From: JBBRHQ01 sp963840235
Lineage (GTDB): Bacteria; Actinomycetota; Thermoleophilia; Solirubrobacterales; 70-9
Reading direction: 5' to 3'
Length of the DNA: 64,000 bases
NCBI GenBank assembly: GCA_963840235.1
Contig: CAWIYC010000001.1
Coordinates: 1-64,000, forward strand
Below, one piece after another: positions 18,422 through 26,152 of the stretch. The position numbers and the translations under genes were made by a program. Within the stretch, counting starts at the first letter, position 1, and each line of letters begins with the position of its first letter. The notes under the pieces were generated by a model that made no database searches, was not told the DNA's origin, and saw only the letters and a program-made list of their open reading frames with translations.

Positions 18422-20053
18422 TCAGTACGCGCCGTCGCCGCGGATCATCGCCAGCGGCGTGCGCAGGAGGATCGCCAGGTCGCCGGTGATCGAGACGTTG
18501 TCGAGGTAGTCGCGCTCCAGCGCCAGGCGCTCCTCGAAGGTGAGGTCGCCGCGCCCGTAGACCTGCATCGGCCCGGTGATCCCCGGGCGCACCATCAGCC
18601 GCGCCCGCTGGCGCTCGTCATAGAGGGCAACCACCGCCTCCTCCTCGGGCCGCGGCCCGACCAGCGACATCTCGCCCCGCAGCACGTTTGCGAGCTGGGG
18701 CAGCTCGTCGAGGCTCCAGCGCCGCAGCATCCGCCCGACCCGGGTCACCCGCGGGTCGTCAGGGATCTTAAAAGCGGGCTCATCGAGAGTGGAGAGGTCG
18801 ACCAGCTCGGCCAGGCGCTCCTCGGCGTCGGGCACCATGGTGCGGAACTTAAACAGCGAGAAGGGGCGTCCGCCCCTGCCCCCGCGGCTCTGGCGGAAGA
18901 GGACGGGGCGGCCGCTGTCTGCGAGGATCAGGACCGAGATCGCCGCCAGCAGCGGCGCCAGGAGGACCAGGAGCAGCGCCGAAACGGCGACGTCGAGCCC
19001 GCGCTTGAGCATCATCGTCGAGTGCGGGGGGTCGGAGAAGCGGAAGTCGAGCACCGGCAGCTCGGCCAGGCGGTTGAGCTCGATCCCGGGCCCCAGCAGG
19101 CCGTAGTGGCGCGGCAGGAAGGTCAGTCCCAGCCCCTCCCCCTTGCACTCCTCGATCAGCTGCTCGGCGGCCGGCTCGGTCATGTTCTCCTCGGTGACGA
19201 TCACCCGCTCGACGTGGTGGGCGCGGGCGATGCGGGAGATCTCGTCGGGGCGCCCGAGCCGCGCCAGCTTGCCGGCGTCGGGCGCCTCGGTGGGCGAGAG
19301 GTAGCCGATCAGGGTCAGGTGGGTCTCGGGGTGGGTGGTGACGCGGCGGGCGATCAGCGTCGCCCGCCCGGGCGGTCCGATGACGATCGCGGTCGCCGGC
19401 CCGACCAGCCACTTCCAGCTCGAGCGCAGCGCCCCCCGCAACAGCAGGCACCCCAGAAACGCCCCCACCCCGAGCGCGATCGCGCTCTGGGCCGAGAGCG
19501 AGCCCGCCGGGGAGATATCGAGGACGCCGTCGATGACGAGCGTCCCCAGGATGGCGGCCGAGATCAGGGCCCCGAGCTCGTCCAGGGTGCTGTGGCGGAT
19601 GCGGCGGTGGTCGTTGTCATAGAGGCCGTGGAGCTTGAAGACGAGGATCCAGAGCGGGCTGGCGAGCGCCGCCCAGAACAGGGTCGCCACGTCGGTGGTC
19701 GAGGTGGCGGCGGTGGCCAGGCAGATCGCCGCGATCAGCGCCGTCCAGTCGCCCAGCGCCAGCAGCCGCCGAAAGAGCGCCCCGCGGCGCCGCGCCCCCT
19801 CGGCCCCCGGCGCCCCCAGCCCCAGGGCCCGGGCGCTTCGGCGCCGGCGTGGTGCCGGCGGCACCCCTGCCTCGCCGCCGGCGTTGGGGGGAGGGGCCGG
19901 GGCGCCCTCGGGCATGACCGGACCCTGGCCCGCGGGCCCGGCTCCGTGCGTGGGCGCGGCCTCGTGCGCGGGCGCCTTGGCCCCGGTTCCGGTGACCGGC
20001 GAGCTCGGCACCCCCCCGGCTGTTTTCGCCTCCTGTTTCACCCTGGGGAGCAT
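18422..20053 (-). CDS. Polyprenyl-phosphate sugar-1-phosphate transferase (copy 1)
   Basis: 543 residues. ATG 20053 is preceded by an excellent Shine-Dalgarno AGGAGG. Residues 1-85 are a Pro/Ala/Gly-rich cytoplasmic leader. Four to five membrane helices follow (LIAAICLATAAT, LFWAALASPLWILVF, LISAAILGTLVIDG, ALGVGAFLGCLLLRG), then a CoA-binding-like domain AIVIGPPGRATLIARRV. The C-terminal catalytic domain (about 330-543) has the transferase signature: KRGLDVAVSALLL, PVLFRQSRGGRGGRPF, FKFRTM, WSLDELPQLANVLRGEMSL and VGPRP, then RPGITGPMQV. It transfers a sugar-1-phosphate to undecaprenyl phosphate, the first step of repeat-unit assembly. It sits in the operon between the ligase and GT2 genes. 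Copy 2 differs by one residue (Ala to Thr in PPxPRRRR). Confidence 0.92.
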   Translation of the reverse strand: MLPRVKQEAKTAGGVPSSPVTGTGAKAPAHEAAPTHGAGPAGQGPVMPEGAPAPPPNAGGEAGVPPAPRRRRSARALGLGAPGAEGARRRGALFRRLLALGDWTALIAAICLATAATSTTDVATLFWAALASPLWILVFKLHGLYDNDHRRIRHSTLDELGALISAAILGTLVIDGVLDISPAGSLSAQSAIALGVGAFLGCLLLRGALRSSWKWLVGPATAIVIGPPGRATLIARRVTTHPETHLTLIGYLSPTEAPDAGKLARLGRPDEISRIARAHHVERVIVTEENMTEPAAEQLIEECKGEGLGLTFLPRHYGLLGPGIELNRLAELPVLDFRFSDPPHSTMMLKRGLDVAVSALLLVLLAPLLAAISVLILADSGRPVLFRQSRGGRGGRPFSLFKFRTMVPDAEERLAELVDLSTLDEPAFKIPDDPRVTRVGRMLRRWSLDELPQLANVLRGEMSLVGPRPEEEAVVALYDERQRARLMVRPGITGPMQVYGRGDLTFEERLALERDYLDNVSITGDLAILLRTPLAMIRGDGAY

Positions 20054-20068
20054 CTCCTCCTAGCGTCC

Positions 20069-20082
20069 AACGTAACGACGTT
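20069..20082. promoter_or_regulatory. Inverted repeat upstream of the sugar transferase gene
   Basis: AACGT-AACG-ACGTT forms a short palindrome 16 bp upstream of the ATG at 20053, between ligase and sugar transferase genes. It is AT-richer than its surroundings and is repeated at 30216-30229 in copy 2. It could be an operator or part of an internal promoter; nothing more can be said. Confidence 0.3.
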
Positions 20083-20133
20083 TCCGATTTGGCGCTTGCG
20101 CTGGGCGATTGTGGCTGCTGGGGCGCCCGTGCG

Positions 20134-22170
20134 CTACCCGCTCCCGGTGTCCGCGAGCTGGGGGGCAAGCGGGTTCAGATCCCTCACCTTGGCCAGGTCG
20201 GCCCGGGCGGCGGCGGCGTTGCCCGCCTCGTGCTCGACCCTCGAGCGCAGGAAGTAGAGCTGCCAGTTGCGGTCCTCGCGCTCGATCGCCTCGCTGAAGC
20301 GCGCCTTAGCGCCGCCATAGTCGCCCCCGAGCTCGGCCAGCAGGCCGAGCTGGACGTAGGGGGAGGCGGCCCAGGGCTCGATCGCGCGGGCGTTCTGGGC
20401 GTGGTTGACCGCGTCGGATATCTCACCCGCGGCGGCGGCCCGCTGGGAGGCCTGGATCTCGCGCTGGACCAAGAGCGGGGCGATCAGCGCCGCCGCCGAG
20501 ACCCAGGCCGCCACCAGCCCCAGCGCGATCAGCCCGTAGCGCCGCCCGGAGTCGGGGATCCCCAGCTCGGTGTCCTCGGCCGCGAGCTGCTCGGAGCGCG
20601 AGCTCAGCAGGGCGCCCGCGGCCAAGAAGAAGACCGCCCCCAGCCCGGCCAGCTCCCAGAACCAGTCAAAGGCGGCGGAGACCGCGAAGGCGACCGCCAG
20701 CGCCAAGAGCACGGCGCAGCGCTCGCGCTCGGCGCCCGAGGCTCCCCGCCAGGCCATCAGCCCGATCACGCCCACCGAGCCGAACAGGCCCAGCAGCAGG
20801 AGGCCGCCCAGCGAGCCCAGCTCGGCGAAGGCCTCCAGGTAGAGCGAGTGGGCGTCGTGCACCGGCAGGCGGATCGAGCGCTGCTTCTCCCAGGTGAACT
20901 CATAAGAGCCCGCCCCCTGGCCCAGCAGCGGTCGGTCGGTGAAGTCGCGGTAGGCGACCCGCCAGAAGTCGCGCCGCCCCGAGCCCCCCAGGTCGGTGAA
21001 GTGCTTGGAGGGCTGGTTCTTGGAGAGCTGCAGGTCGTTCTCGGAGAACTTCTCCCAGGCGCGGGGGCCGAGGGTGAGCGCGGCGACGGCGACGAAGGCC
21101 ACGGCGAAGACGGCGATCGCGGCCAAGAGCGTCTGGTTGCGTGAGAGCCGCAGCGCCGCCACGGTCAGCGCCCCCTCGCGGTGCTCGAGCCAGCGCAAAA
21201 GCGCGAAGCAGAGCAGGGCGGCGGCGATGGCTGCGGCGAGGATCACCAGCACCTGGTGGCCCTGCTCGGTCGCGGCGGAGCTGTTGGGGCTGTTCTCCAG
21301 CGCCGAGCGTCCCTGGACCGCGAGCACCGCCGGCACCGCCGCTCCGGCGGTGATCAGGAGGGTCGCGGCCAGCCAGAGCCGGTCGCGCGAGAGGGTCAGC
21401 AGGGCGATCGCGCCCACCGCCAGGGCCAGCACCCCGCCGCGCGAGTAGGTGAAGTAGAGCCCCACCATCGCCACCGGGATCACCGCCACCGCGGCGAAGC
21501 GAAGCGCCGTGGCGCCGGCGCGGCGCGAAAGCCAAAGAAGCATGACCGCCGCCAGCGCGAACATCGTCCCGTTGGCGTTCCAGTAGCCGAGCGGGTAGGT
21601 CAGCCTTTGCCCCCACTCGGGCGGCTGGCGGATGTGCATGAGGTCGGGCAGGAGCCGGCTGGCAACCCCCAGCACGGCGATCGTCGCCAGGGCGATCGCC
21701 AGGCCCTCGGCGAAACGTTGGCGCCGCCCGCGGGTTTGAGTGATCAGGAAGGCGGCAATGAGGATTCCGAGGTAGACCAGGATGCGGTCGGCCTCGGTAA
21801 CGCTTCGCTCCGTCGAGCCCGACCAAAGCGAGGAGGCAGCGCTCAGCAATGCCAGCGAGAAGAGAAGACCGCCCGCCAGATAGAGAGGGCCCGGGACCCT
21901 TGTGCGCCCGGCCGCCCCGAAGACCAGCAGCCCGACCGCCACGAGCCACACGCAAAGCCCCGCGATGTGGCGGGTCTGAAGGTCGAAGCCCCCTTCGCTC
22001 ACTCCTCCCAGCGCGATCGCCAAGAGCAGCGCCACCGGCGCTACCAGGGCTCCGATCTCCGCTAACCTTTCCCGCCATGCAGGGGAACCAGAGCCATCCG
22101 CTTGCGCCTGCCCGGCGGGCTGCTGTCCTTCTCTCGGCGACTGTAGTGCTGGCATTTGCGCTTCCGTCAT
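20134..22170 (-). CDS. O-antigen ligase/polymerase (Wzy_C family) with C-terminal TPR (copy 1)
   Basis: 678 residues from ATG 22170 (ATG 22155 is an alternative). About twelve membrane helices occupy residues 38-560. The family block lies in the long periplasmic loop and after it: GQGAGSYEFTWEKQRS, then HDAHSLYLEAFAELGSLGGL. Residues about 590-675 form two TPR-like helical repeats (AVNHAQNARAIEPWAASPY; RFSEAIEREDRNWQLYFLR). It should polymerise or ligate lipid-linked glycan on the outer face of the membrane. The 5' end overlaps the divergent surface-protein gene by up to 94 bp. No other start with good context occurs downstream of that overlap until inside the first helix. Copy 2 differs at three residues (Met-Val to Leu-Leu, Thr to Ala). 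Confidence 0.88.
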   Translation of the reverse strand: MTEAQMPALQSPREGQQPAGQAQADGSGSPAWRERLAEIGALVAPVALLLAIALGGVSEGGFDLQTRHIAGLCVWLVAVGLLVFGAAGRTRVPGPLYLAGGLLFSLALLSAASSLWSGSTERSVTEADRILVYLGILIAAFLITQTRGRRQRFAEGLAIALATIAVLGVASRLLPDLMHIRQPPEWGQRLTYPLGYWNANGTMFALAAVMLLWLSRRAGATALRFAAVAVIPVAMVGLYFTYSRGGVLALAVGAIALLTLSRDRLWLAATLLITAGAAVPAVLAVQGRSALENSPNSSAATEQGHQVLVILAAAIAAALLCFALLRWLEHREGALTVAALRLSRNQTLLAAIAVFAVAFVAVAALTLGPRAWEKFSENDLQLSKNQPSKHFTDLGGSGRRDFWRVAYRDFTDRPLLGQGAGSYEFTWEKQRSIRLPVHDAHSLYLEAFAELGSLGGLLLLGLFGSVGVIGLMAWRGASGAERERCAVLLALAVAFAVSAAFDWFWELAGLGAVFFLAAGALLSSRSEQLAAEDTELGIPDSGRRYGLIALGLVAAWVSAAALIAPLLVQREIQASQRAAAAGEISDAVNHAQNARAIEPWAASPYVQLGLLAELGGDYGGAKARFSEAIEREDRNWQLYFLRSRVEHEAGNAAAARADLAKVRDLNPLAPQLADTGSG
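22063..22068 (+). promoter_or_regulatory. Candidate -10 (TAACCT), leaderless start
   Basis: TAACCT ends 8 nt before the ATG at 22077 and no Shine-Dalgarno is present. The element lies inside the coding sequence of the oppositely transcribed ligase gene. The same element occurs at 32210-32215 in copy 2. Confidence 0.45.
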
Positions 22171-22652
22171 TTGCTCAAGCCGACTCGGCCGGTGTCCAGT
22201 ACAAGGACGCCCTGCCGACCGCGACCGGGAAAAAGAAGCAGAAAAACGGCTCGGGTGACAACTCGAACTCCGGCTCGGGGGGGCAGGACAATGGCTCTGG
22301 CTCTTCGGGCGGATCCTCTGGTGGGGGCACTGGCTCCGGGGGGCAGGGAGGCTCGGGGTCTTCGGGCTCCTCCTCCACCGGCGCTGATTCTGGCGCATCG
22401 GCCGCCTCGGGCGGCGCCGCGGCCGGCGCCGGCGCGACCGGCGCCGCGGCCGGCAGCGACTCGCTCGGCCTCGCCAAACCCGCCAACGCCAGCTATGAGA
22501 CCTCCTCGAAGGACGGCGGCTCCTCGCCGCTGAGCATCGTGCTGATCGCGATCGCGGTCCTCGCGGCGATCTCGGCCGCGGTCGTGATCCTGCGCTCCCG
22601 CCACAAGCGCCAGCAGGGCGACGCGCTCGACCCTCCGCCCTACGCGGGGTAG
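22077..22652 (+). CDS. Gly/Ser-rich secreted, membrane-anchored surface protein (copy 1)
   Basis: 191 residues. The N-terminus MQGNQSHPLAPARRAAVLL plus the hydrophobic stretch to FALPSFAQADS is a clear signal peptide. Mature protein begins with a short Lys-rich piece (TGKKKQKNG), then about 90 residues of Gly/Ser/Ala low complexity, then SLGLAKPANASYETSSKDGG, one transmembrane helix (LSIVLIAIAVLAAISAAVVIL) and the basic tail RSRHKRQQGDALDPPPYAG. This predicts an extracellular flexible stalk with a single anchor and cytoplasmic tail. I recognise no family. It is divergent from and overlaps the ligase gene, and the same pair is kept in both repeat copies, suggesting a functional link with glycan polymerisation or attachment (inference). 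Confidence 0.8.
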   Translation: MQGNQSHPLAPARRAAVLLSATVVLAFALPSFAQADSAGVQYKDALPTATGKKKQKNGSGDNSNSGSGGQDNGSGSSGGSSGGGTGSGGQGGSGSSGSSSTGADSGASAASGGAAAGAGATGAAAGSDSLGLAKPANASYETSSKDGGSSPLSIVLIAIAVLAAISAAVVILRSRHKRQQGDALDPPPYAG

Positions 22653-22692
22653 CCTCCCTCGCTCCAGGCTCTCCGCATCGGTGAGGTCCGGT

Positions 22693-23793
22693 ATGGGTGA
22701 CCTGCCGCGGATATCGGTGGTCATCCCGAGTTGGAATTGCCTCGGGGACCTGCGCGAGTGCCTGGGCTCGCTGGCCGCCCAGCAGGGCGTGGAGGCGGAG
22801 CCCTTCGTCGTCAACAACGGATCCGAGGACGGCACCGGCGAGTTCCTTCGGGAGTCCGGCGTCTCCCATCTGTCGCTGCCGCGCAACCATGGCTTCGCCG
22901 CGGCGGTGAACCTCGGGGTCGCCCGCACCCAGACGCCGATGGTGATGGTGCTGAACGAGGACACAGTGCTCGAGCCAGATTGTCTGCGCCGGCTCGCCTC
23001 GGCGTTGGAGGCCGACGCCTCGCTCGGCGGTGTGCAGCCGCTGATCCTCCAGCTTCAGCGCGGCGGGGTGCGCCAGGATCCGGCGGCTCCAGACACCGTC
23101 GTCTACAGCCACGGCCAGTCGCTGACCCGCGACGGCAGGGCGCGTGAGGACGGGGCCGGGCGACCCCGCAGCGCCACCCTGATCGAGCGCCGCGAGATCT
23201 TCGGTGTCTGCGGCGCGGCCTGCCTCTTCCGGCGCGAGCTGCTCGAGGCGCTGAGCGGCTACGACGAGAGCTACTTCGCCTTCTATGAGGACGTTGACCT
23301 CAACGTTCGGGCGCGCATCGCCGGCTGGCACTTCCAGCTGATGCCGGATGCGTTCGTCTGGCACATCGGCAACGCTGCCTGGCGCGCCGGGTTCAAGCGC
23401 CCCGGCGCCGAGAACTCACGGCTGGTGGCGCGCAACCGCCTCGCCACCCAGATCAAGTTCATGCCGATGCGGTCGATCCCCCGGATAGCGGCCGTCGAGG
23501 TCGGTTCGCTGGTCCGGGCGCTCGCCCAGCGGCGGCTTGGGGCGGCGCTCGCCGGGAAGCTGGAGACGCTGCGGCGCCTTCCTGTGCTGCTTCGCGAGCG
23601 GCGCCGGCTGCGAGGGACCGGCAGGCCGGATCGGGCCAGGGCGTGGCTCGGCGTCGGCTGGGCCCAGGGAAGGGTTGGCCCTCAACCACGCCCTGACGAG
23701 CGCCCCGGGTGTCGGCCGAGCGGTGAGCGACCCAGGGGCGATGGGCAGCGCACGACCTCGCCCGCGCGCCGCTGGTGCTTCGCGACGCCCTGA
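22693..23793 (+). CDS. Glycosyltransferase family 2
   Basis: 366 residues from ATG 22693 (an in-frame GTG at 22681 is possible). GT2 blocks: ISVVIPSWNCLGDLRECL, EPFVVNNGSEDGTGEF, LPRNHGFAAAVNLGVA, VMVLNEDTVLEPDCLRRL (metal site), FGVCGAACLFRRELLEAL and YFAFYEDVDLNVRARIAG. This order is typical of rhamnosyl- or other 6-deoxyhexosyltransferases. The domain ends near residue 290; the last 60 residues are Arg/Pro-rich and lie over an imperfect 96-bp repeat, so the natural C-terminus may be in another frame. It lies 40 bp after repeat copy 1, in the same orientation as the surface-protein gene. Confidence 0.82.
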   Translation: MGDLPRISVVIPSWNCLGDLRECLGSLAAQQGVEAEPFVVNNGSEDGTGEFLRESGVSHLSLPRNHGFAAAVNLGVARTQTPMVMVLNEDTVLEPDCLRRLASALEADASLGGVQPLILQLQRGGVRQDPAAPDTVVYSHGQSLTRDGRAREDGAGRPRSATLIERREIFGVCGAACLFRRELLEALSGYDESYFAFYEDVDLNVRARIAGWHFQLMPDAFVWHIGNAAWRAGFKRPGAENSRLVARNRLATQIKFMPMRSIPRIAAVEVGSLVRALAQRRLGAALAGKLETLRRLPVLLRERRRLRGTGRPDRARAWLGVGWAQGRVGPQPRPDERPGCRPSGERPRGDGQRTTSPARRWCFATP

Positions 23794-23870
23794 CGACGCC
23801 CCGGGTGACGGCCGGCCGGTGGCGACCCGGGGCAATGGGCAGGGGATGAGCTCGCCCGCGCCTGCCACTG
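23688..23870 (+). repeat. Imperfect ~96-bp tandem repeat at the 3' end of the GT2 gene
   Basis: Two diverged units begin ACGCCCTGACGA (about 23688 and 23785) and share the order GCCCCGGGTG, CGGCC, GGTG, CGACCC, GGGGC, ATGGGCA and CTCGCCCGCGC. Similarity is partial, with small indels. The second unit lies after the GT2 stop codon, so the duplication spans coding and non-coding sequence. Confidence 0.5.
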
Positions 23871-23898
23871 TCTCCGCCGGCCAGCGGGCCGGTCGCAG

Positions 23899-24888
23899 CT
23901 AGCCCTGCCTGGTGGGGGCGGAGTCCGGCTTCGACCCCGGTGGTTGGCGCTTGCGCTTCCAGACCCGGCCGCGGGCGCGGCGGGAAAGGCGGTCGATCAG
24001 CGAAAGGTTGATCAGGCCGTTGGCCGGAAGCTCGCGGCGTCCCAGTCCCGCGGCGGCGTGCCAGCCTCTTGCGCGGCCGACGACGCCCTTGGCGGTGTGG
24101 TCGAGGGCCAGCTGCCCGGCGCAGACCCCGGCCTCCGAAGCGATCGCCCGGACGGCGTTGGCCGGCTTGCGCATGATCCCGTAGCGGCGCAGCATGTATG
24201 CCCGGCTCCAGCCGGTGTGGACGTACTTCTCACCGGAGTGCTGCCCGAGGGTGGCGGAGCCGACGTGCCGGCCCCGGGCGTCGCTGGCAAGTGCGCACCG
24301 CGCGCCCTCGGCATGCAGCCGCAGCGCAAGGTCGAGGTCCTCGTAGTAGAGGAAGATCCTCTCGTCAAAGCCGCCGATCTTCTCGAAGGCGGCGCGCCTG
24401 TAGAGCGCGGCGCCGCCCGTGGGCCCGAACGGTGGGGGTGCGGTCTCGGCCACCTCGACCGGCTCTCCCTGCAGGTAATCGAAGGCCATCAGGGTCCTCG
24501 CGTCTGCGGTCACCCCGGCAGAGTCGATCAGCCCCGGGTTCTCGTCCTGGAGGAGGACGCCGGCGACCATCTCCACCCCGTCGCAGCGGGCCAGCATCGC
24601 CTCGACGAAGCCAGGCTCGCACTCGACGTCGTCGTTGAGGAAGAGGAGCGGGTCGCCGGCGATCTCCATGGTCGCCTTGTTCAGGGCCACGCCGAAGCCC
24701 CGGTTGCGCTCCATGTAGACCACCTCGACCCAGGGGAAGTCCTGCTCCAGCACCTTCAACGACCCGTCGGCCGAGGCGTTGTCGACGACGACGACCCGGC
24801 AGGGGGTGGTCTGGGCCTCGAGGCTGGCGATCGTCCGCCGCAGCAGCCCGGCTCCGGTCCAGTGGGGGATGTAGATAGTCGGATCCAT
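23899..24888 (-). CDS. Glycosyltransferase family 2
   Basis: 329 residues from ATG 24888. DPTIYIPHWTGAGLLRRTI replaces the more usual VVIP start. VVVVDNASADGSLKVLEQ, MERNRGFGVALNKATMEI, PLLFLNDDVECEPGFVEAM (metal site), PTGGAALYRRAAFEKIGGF and FLYYEDLDLALRLHAEG follow in canonical GT2 order. The C-terminal 90 residues are basic and helical (ARGWHAAAGLGRRELPANGL) and end in an Arg/Lys-rich tail. It diverges from rmlA with a 150-bp gap. Rhamnosyltransferase activity would fit the adjacent dTDP-rhamnose genes but is inferred only from position and subgroup resemblance. Confidence 0.86.
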   Translation of the reverse strand: MDPTIYIPHWTGAGLLRRTIASLEAQTTPCRVVVVDNASADGSLKVLEQDFPWVEVVYMERNRGFGVALNKATMEIAGDPLLFLNDDVECEPGFVEAMLARCDGVEMVAGVLLQDENPGLIDSAGVTADARTLMAFDYLQGEPVEVAETAPPPFGPTGGAALYRRAAFEKIGGFDERIFLYYEDLDLALRLHAEGARCALASDARGRHVGSATLGQHSGEKYVHTGWSRAYMLRRYGIMRKPANAVRAIASEAGVCAGQLALDHTAKGVVGRARGWHAAAGLGRRELPANGLINLSLIDRLSRRARGRVWKRKRQPPGSKPDSAPTRQG

Positions 24889-25022
24889 CACGCCGCGGCG
24901 CTGAGGTCGTGGCACGCGCGACAGGCCGCCCGCGGACCAGGGTACGGGACGCCGCAGCTTGCGGATCTTGCGGGACCCATCATGCAGGATTCTCCGGGAA
25001 TCGCTCGTGCCACCGGGAACGC

Positions 25023-25028
25023 TAGCCT
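25023..25028 (+). promoter_or_regulatory. Candidate -10 (TAGCCT) upstream of rmlA
   Basis: TAGCCT ends 10 nt before the rmlA ATG at 25039, with no Shine-Dalgarno between. The 150-bp divergent gap 24889-25038 must also hold the promoter of the leftward GT2 gene; no clear second element is seen. Confidence 0.4.
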
Positions 25029-25038
25029 TGCGCAGCGC

Positions 25039-26115
25039 ATGGACCCCCTGAAAGGCCTGATCCTCTCGGGCGGCGCCGGAACCCGGTTGCGGCCGATCAC
25101 CCACACCTCCGCCAAGCAACTGGTCCCGGTTGCCAACAAGCCGGTGCTGTTCTACGGGATCGAGGCTCTGGTGGAGGCGGGGGTGAGCCAGATCGGCATC
25201 GTCATAGCCCCCCAGACCGGGGAGGAGATCCGCGAGGTGGTCGGGGACGGCGCCTCGTTCGGGGCCGAGATCACCTACATCCTCCAGGAGGAGCCGCTGG
25301 GGCTCGCCCACGCGGTGCTCACCGCCGAGGAGTTCCTCGGGGACTCGGCCTTCGTCATGTATCTCGGCGACAACCTGCTGCGCGACGGGATCAAGGGGCT
25401 GGTGAGCAGCTTCCGCCAGAACGAGCCCGACGCCCTGATCCTGCTGACGCGGGTGTCCGACCCGAGCTCCTACGGCGTCGCCGAGCTCGACGGAGAGCGG
25501 ATCGTGCGCCTGATCGAGAAGCCCAAGGACCCGCCCTCCGACCTCGCGCTGGTCGGTGTCTACCTGTTCGGGCCCTCCATCTTCGACGCCGCCCGCGGCC
25601 TCTCCCCGTCCTGGCGCGGCGAGTACGAGATCACCGAGGCGATCCAGAGCCTGATCGAGGACGGCCGCCGGGTGCAATCCGAGGTCGTCAAGGGCTGGTG
25701 GAAGGACACCGGCAGGCTCGAGGACATGCTCGAGGCGAACCAGCTGGTGCTGGAGGAGATCGAGCACAGGCTCGACGGGGAGATCGAGAACTGCAAGATC
25801 GAGGGGCGGGTGATCCTCGAGGCCGGCGCCTCGGTCGCCGGGTCGGTGATCCGCGGGCCCGCCGTGATCGGGCCGGACGCCCGGATCGAGGAGGCCTATG
25901 TCGGTCCCTACACCTCGGTCGGGGACAACGTCACCATCAAGCGCTCGGAGGTCGAGCACTCGATAATCCTCTCCGGCTCGGTGATCGAGGATCTGGGGAC
26001 GAGGATGGAGGCCAGTCTGATCGGCCGTGACGTGCGTCTGACGCGCCGAAGCTGGGCGCTGCCGAAGACGCTGCGGATGCTCGTCGGAGACCACTCCGAG
26101 ATAGAGATCGTGTGA
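25039..26115 (+). CDS. rmlA: Glucose-1-phosphate thymidylyltransferase, long form
   Basis: 358 residues. KGLILSGGAGTRLRPITH (residues 5-22) is the nucleotidyltransferase signature. KQLVPVANKPVLFYGIEAL, FVMYLGDNLLRDGI (metal-binding Asp), EKPKDPPSDLALVGVYLF and WKDTGRLEDMLEAN complete the active site. From about residue 250 the protein has hexapeptide-like repeats (IEGRVILEAGASVAGSVI; GPAVIGPDARIEEAYVG), the left-handed beta-helix found in the long actinobacterial/archaeal-type enzymes rather than the 290-residue RmlA of enterics. It makes dTDP-glucose, first step of dTDP-L-rhamnose. It heads the rmlA-D-B-C operon. Other nucleotide specificity (UTP) is possible, but context favours dTDP. Confidence 0.9.
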   Translation: MDPLKGLILSGGAGTRLRPITHTSAKQLVPVANKPVLFYGIEALVEAGVSQIGIVIAPQTGEEIREVVGDGASFGAEITYILQEEPLGLAHAVLTAEEFLGDSAFVMYLGDNLLRDGIKGLVSSFRQNEPDALILLTRVSDPSSYGVAELDGERIVRLIEKPKDPPSDLALVGVYLFGPSIFDAARGLSPSWRGEYEITEAIQSLIEDGRRVQSEVVKGWWKDTGRLEDMLEANQLVLEEIEHRLDGEIENCKIEGRVILEAGASVAGSVIRGPAVIGPDARIEEAYVGPYTSVGDNVTIKRSEVEHSIILSGSVIEDLGTRMEASLIGRDVRLTRRSWALPKTLRMLVGDHSEIEIV

Positions 26116-26152
26116 GCGGGCCCGCCGGAGACTGCGCTGGACGGGACCGGCG

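Larger units (their letters stand above)
18417..22652. repeat. 4,236-bp direct repeat, copy 1
   Basis: Identical to 28564-32799 at a constant offset of 10,147 bases. I find eight substitutions (18872, 19826, 19855, 21396, 21465, 21468, 21469, 22478) and no indels. The left edge lies 5 bp beyond the sugar-transferase stop codon and the right edge is exactly the TAG stop of the surface-protein gene. Flanks differ completely on both sides. Contains the sugar transferase, ligase and Gly/Ser-rich protein genes. Confidence 0.95.

Noticed and set aside
22171..23364. In-frame upstream extension of the ligase on the minus strand to 23364
   Set aside because: It would run antisense through the surface-protein and GT2 genes, and is not retained beyond the repeat edge in copy 2.
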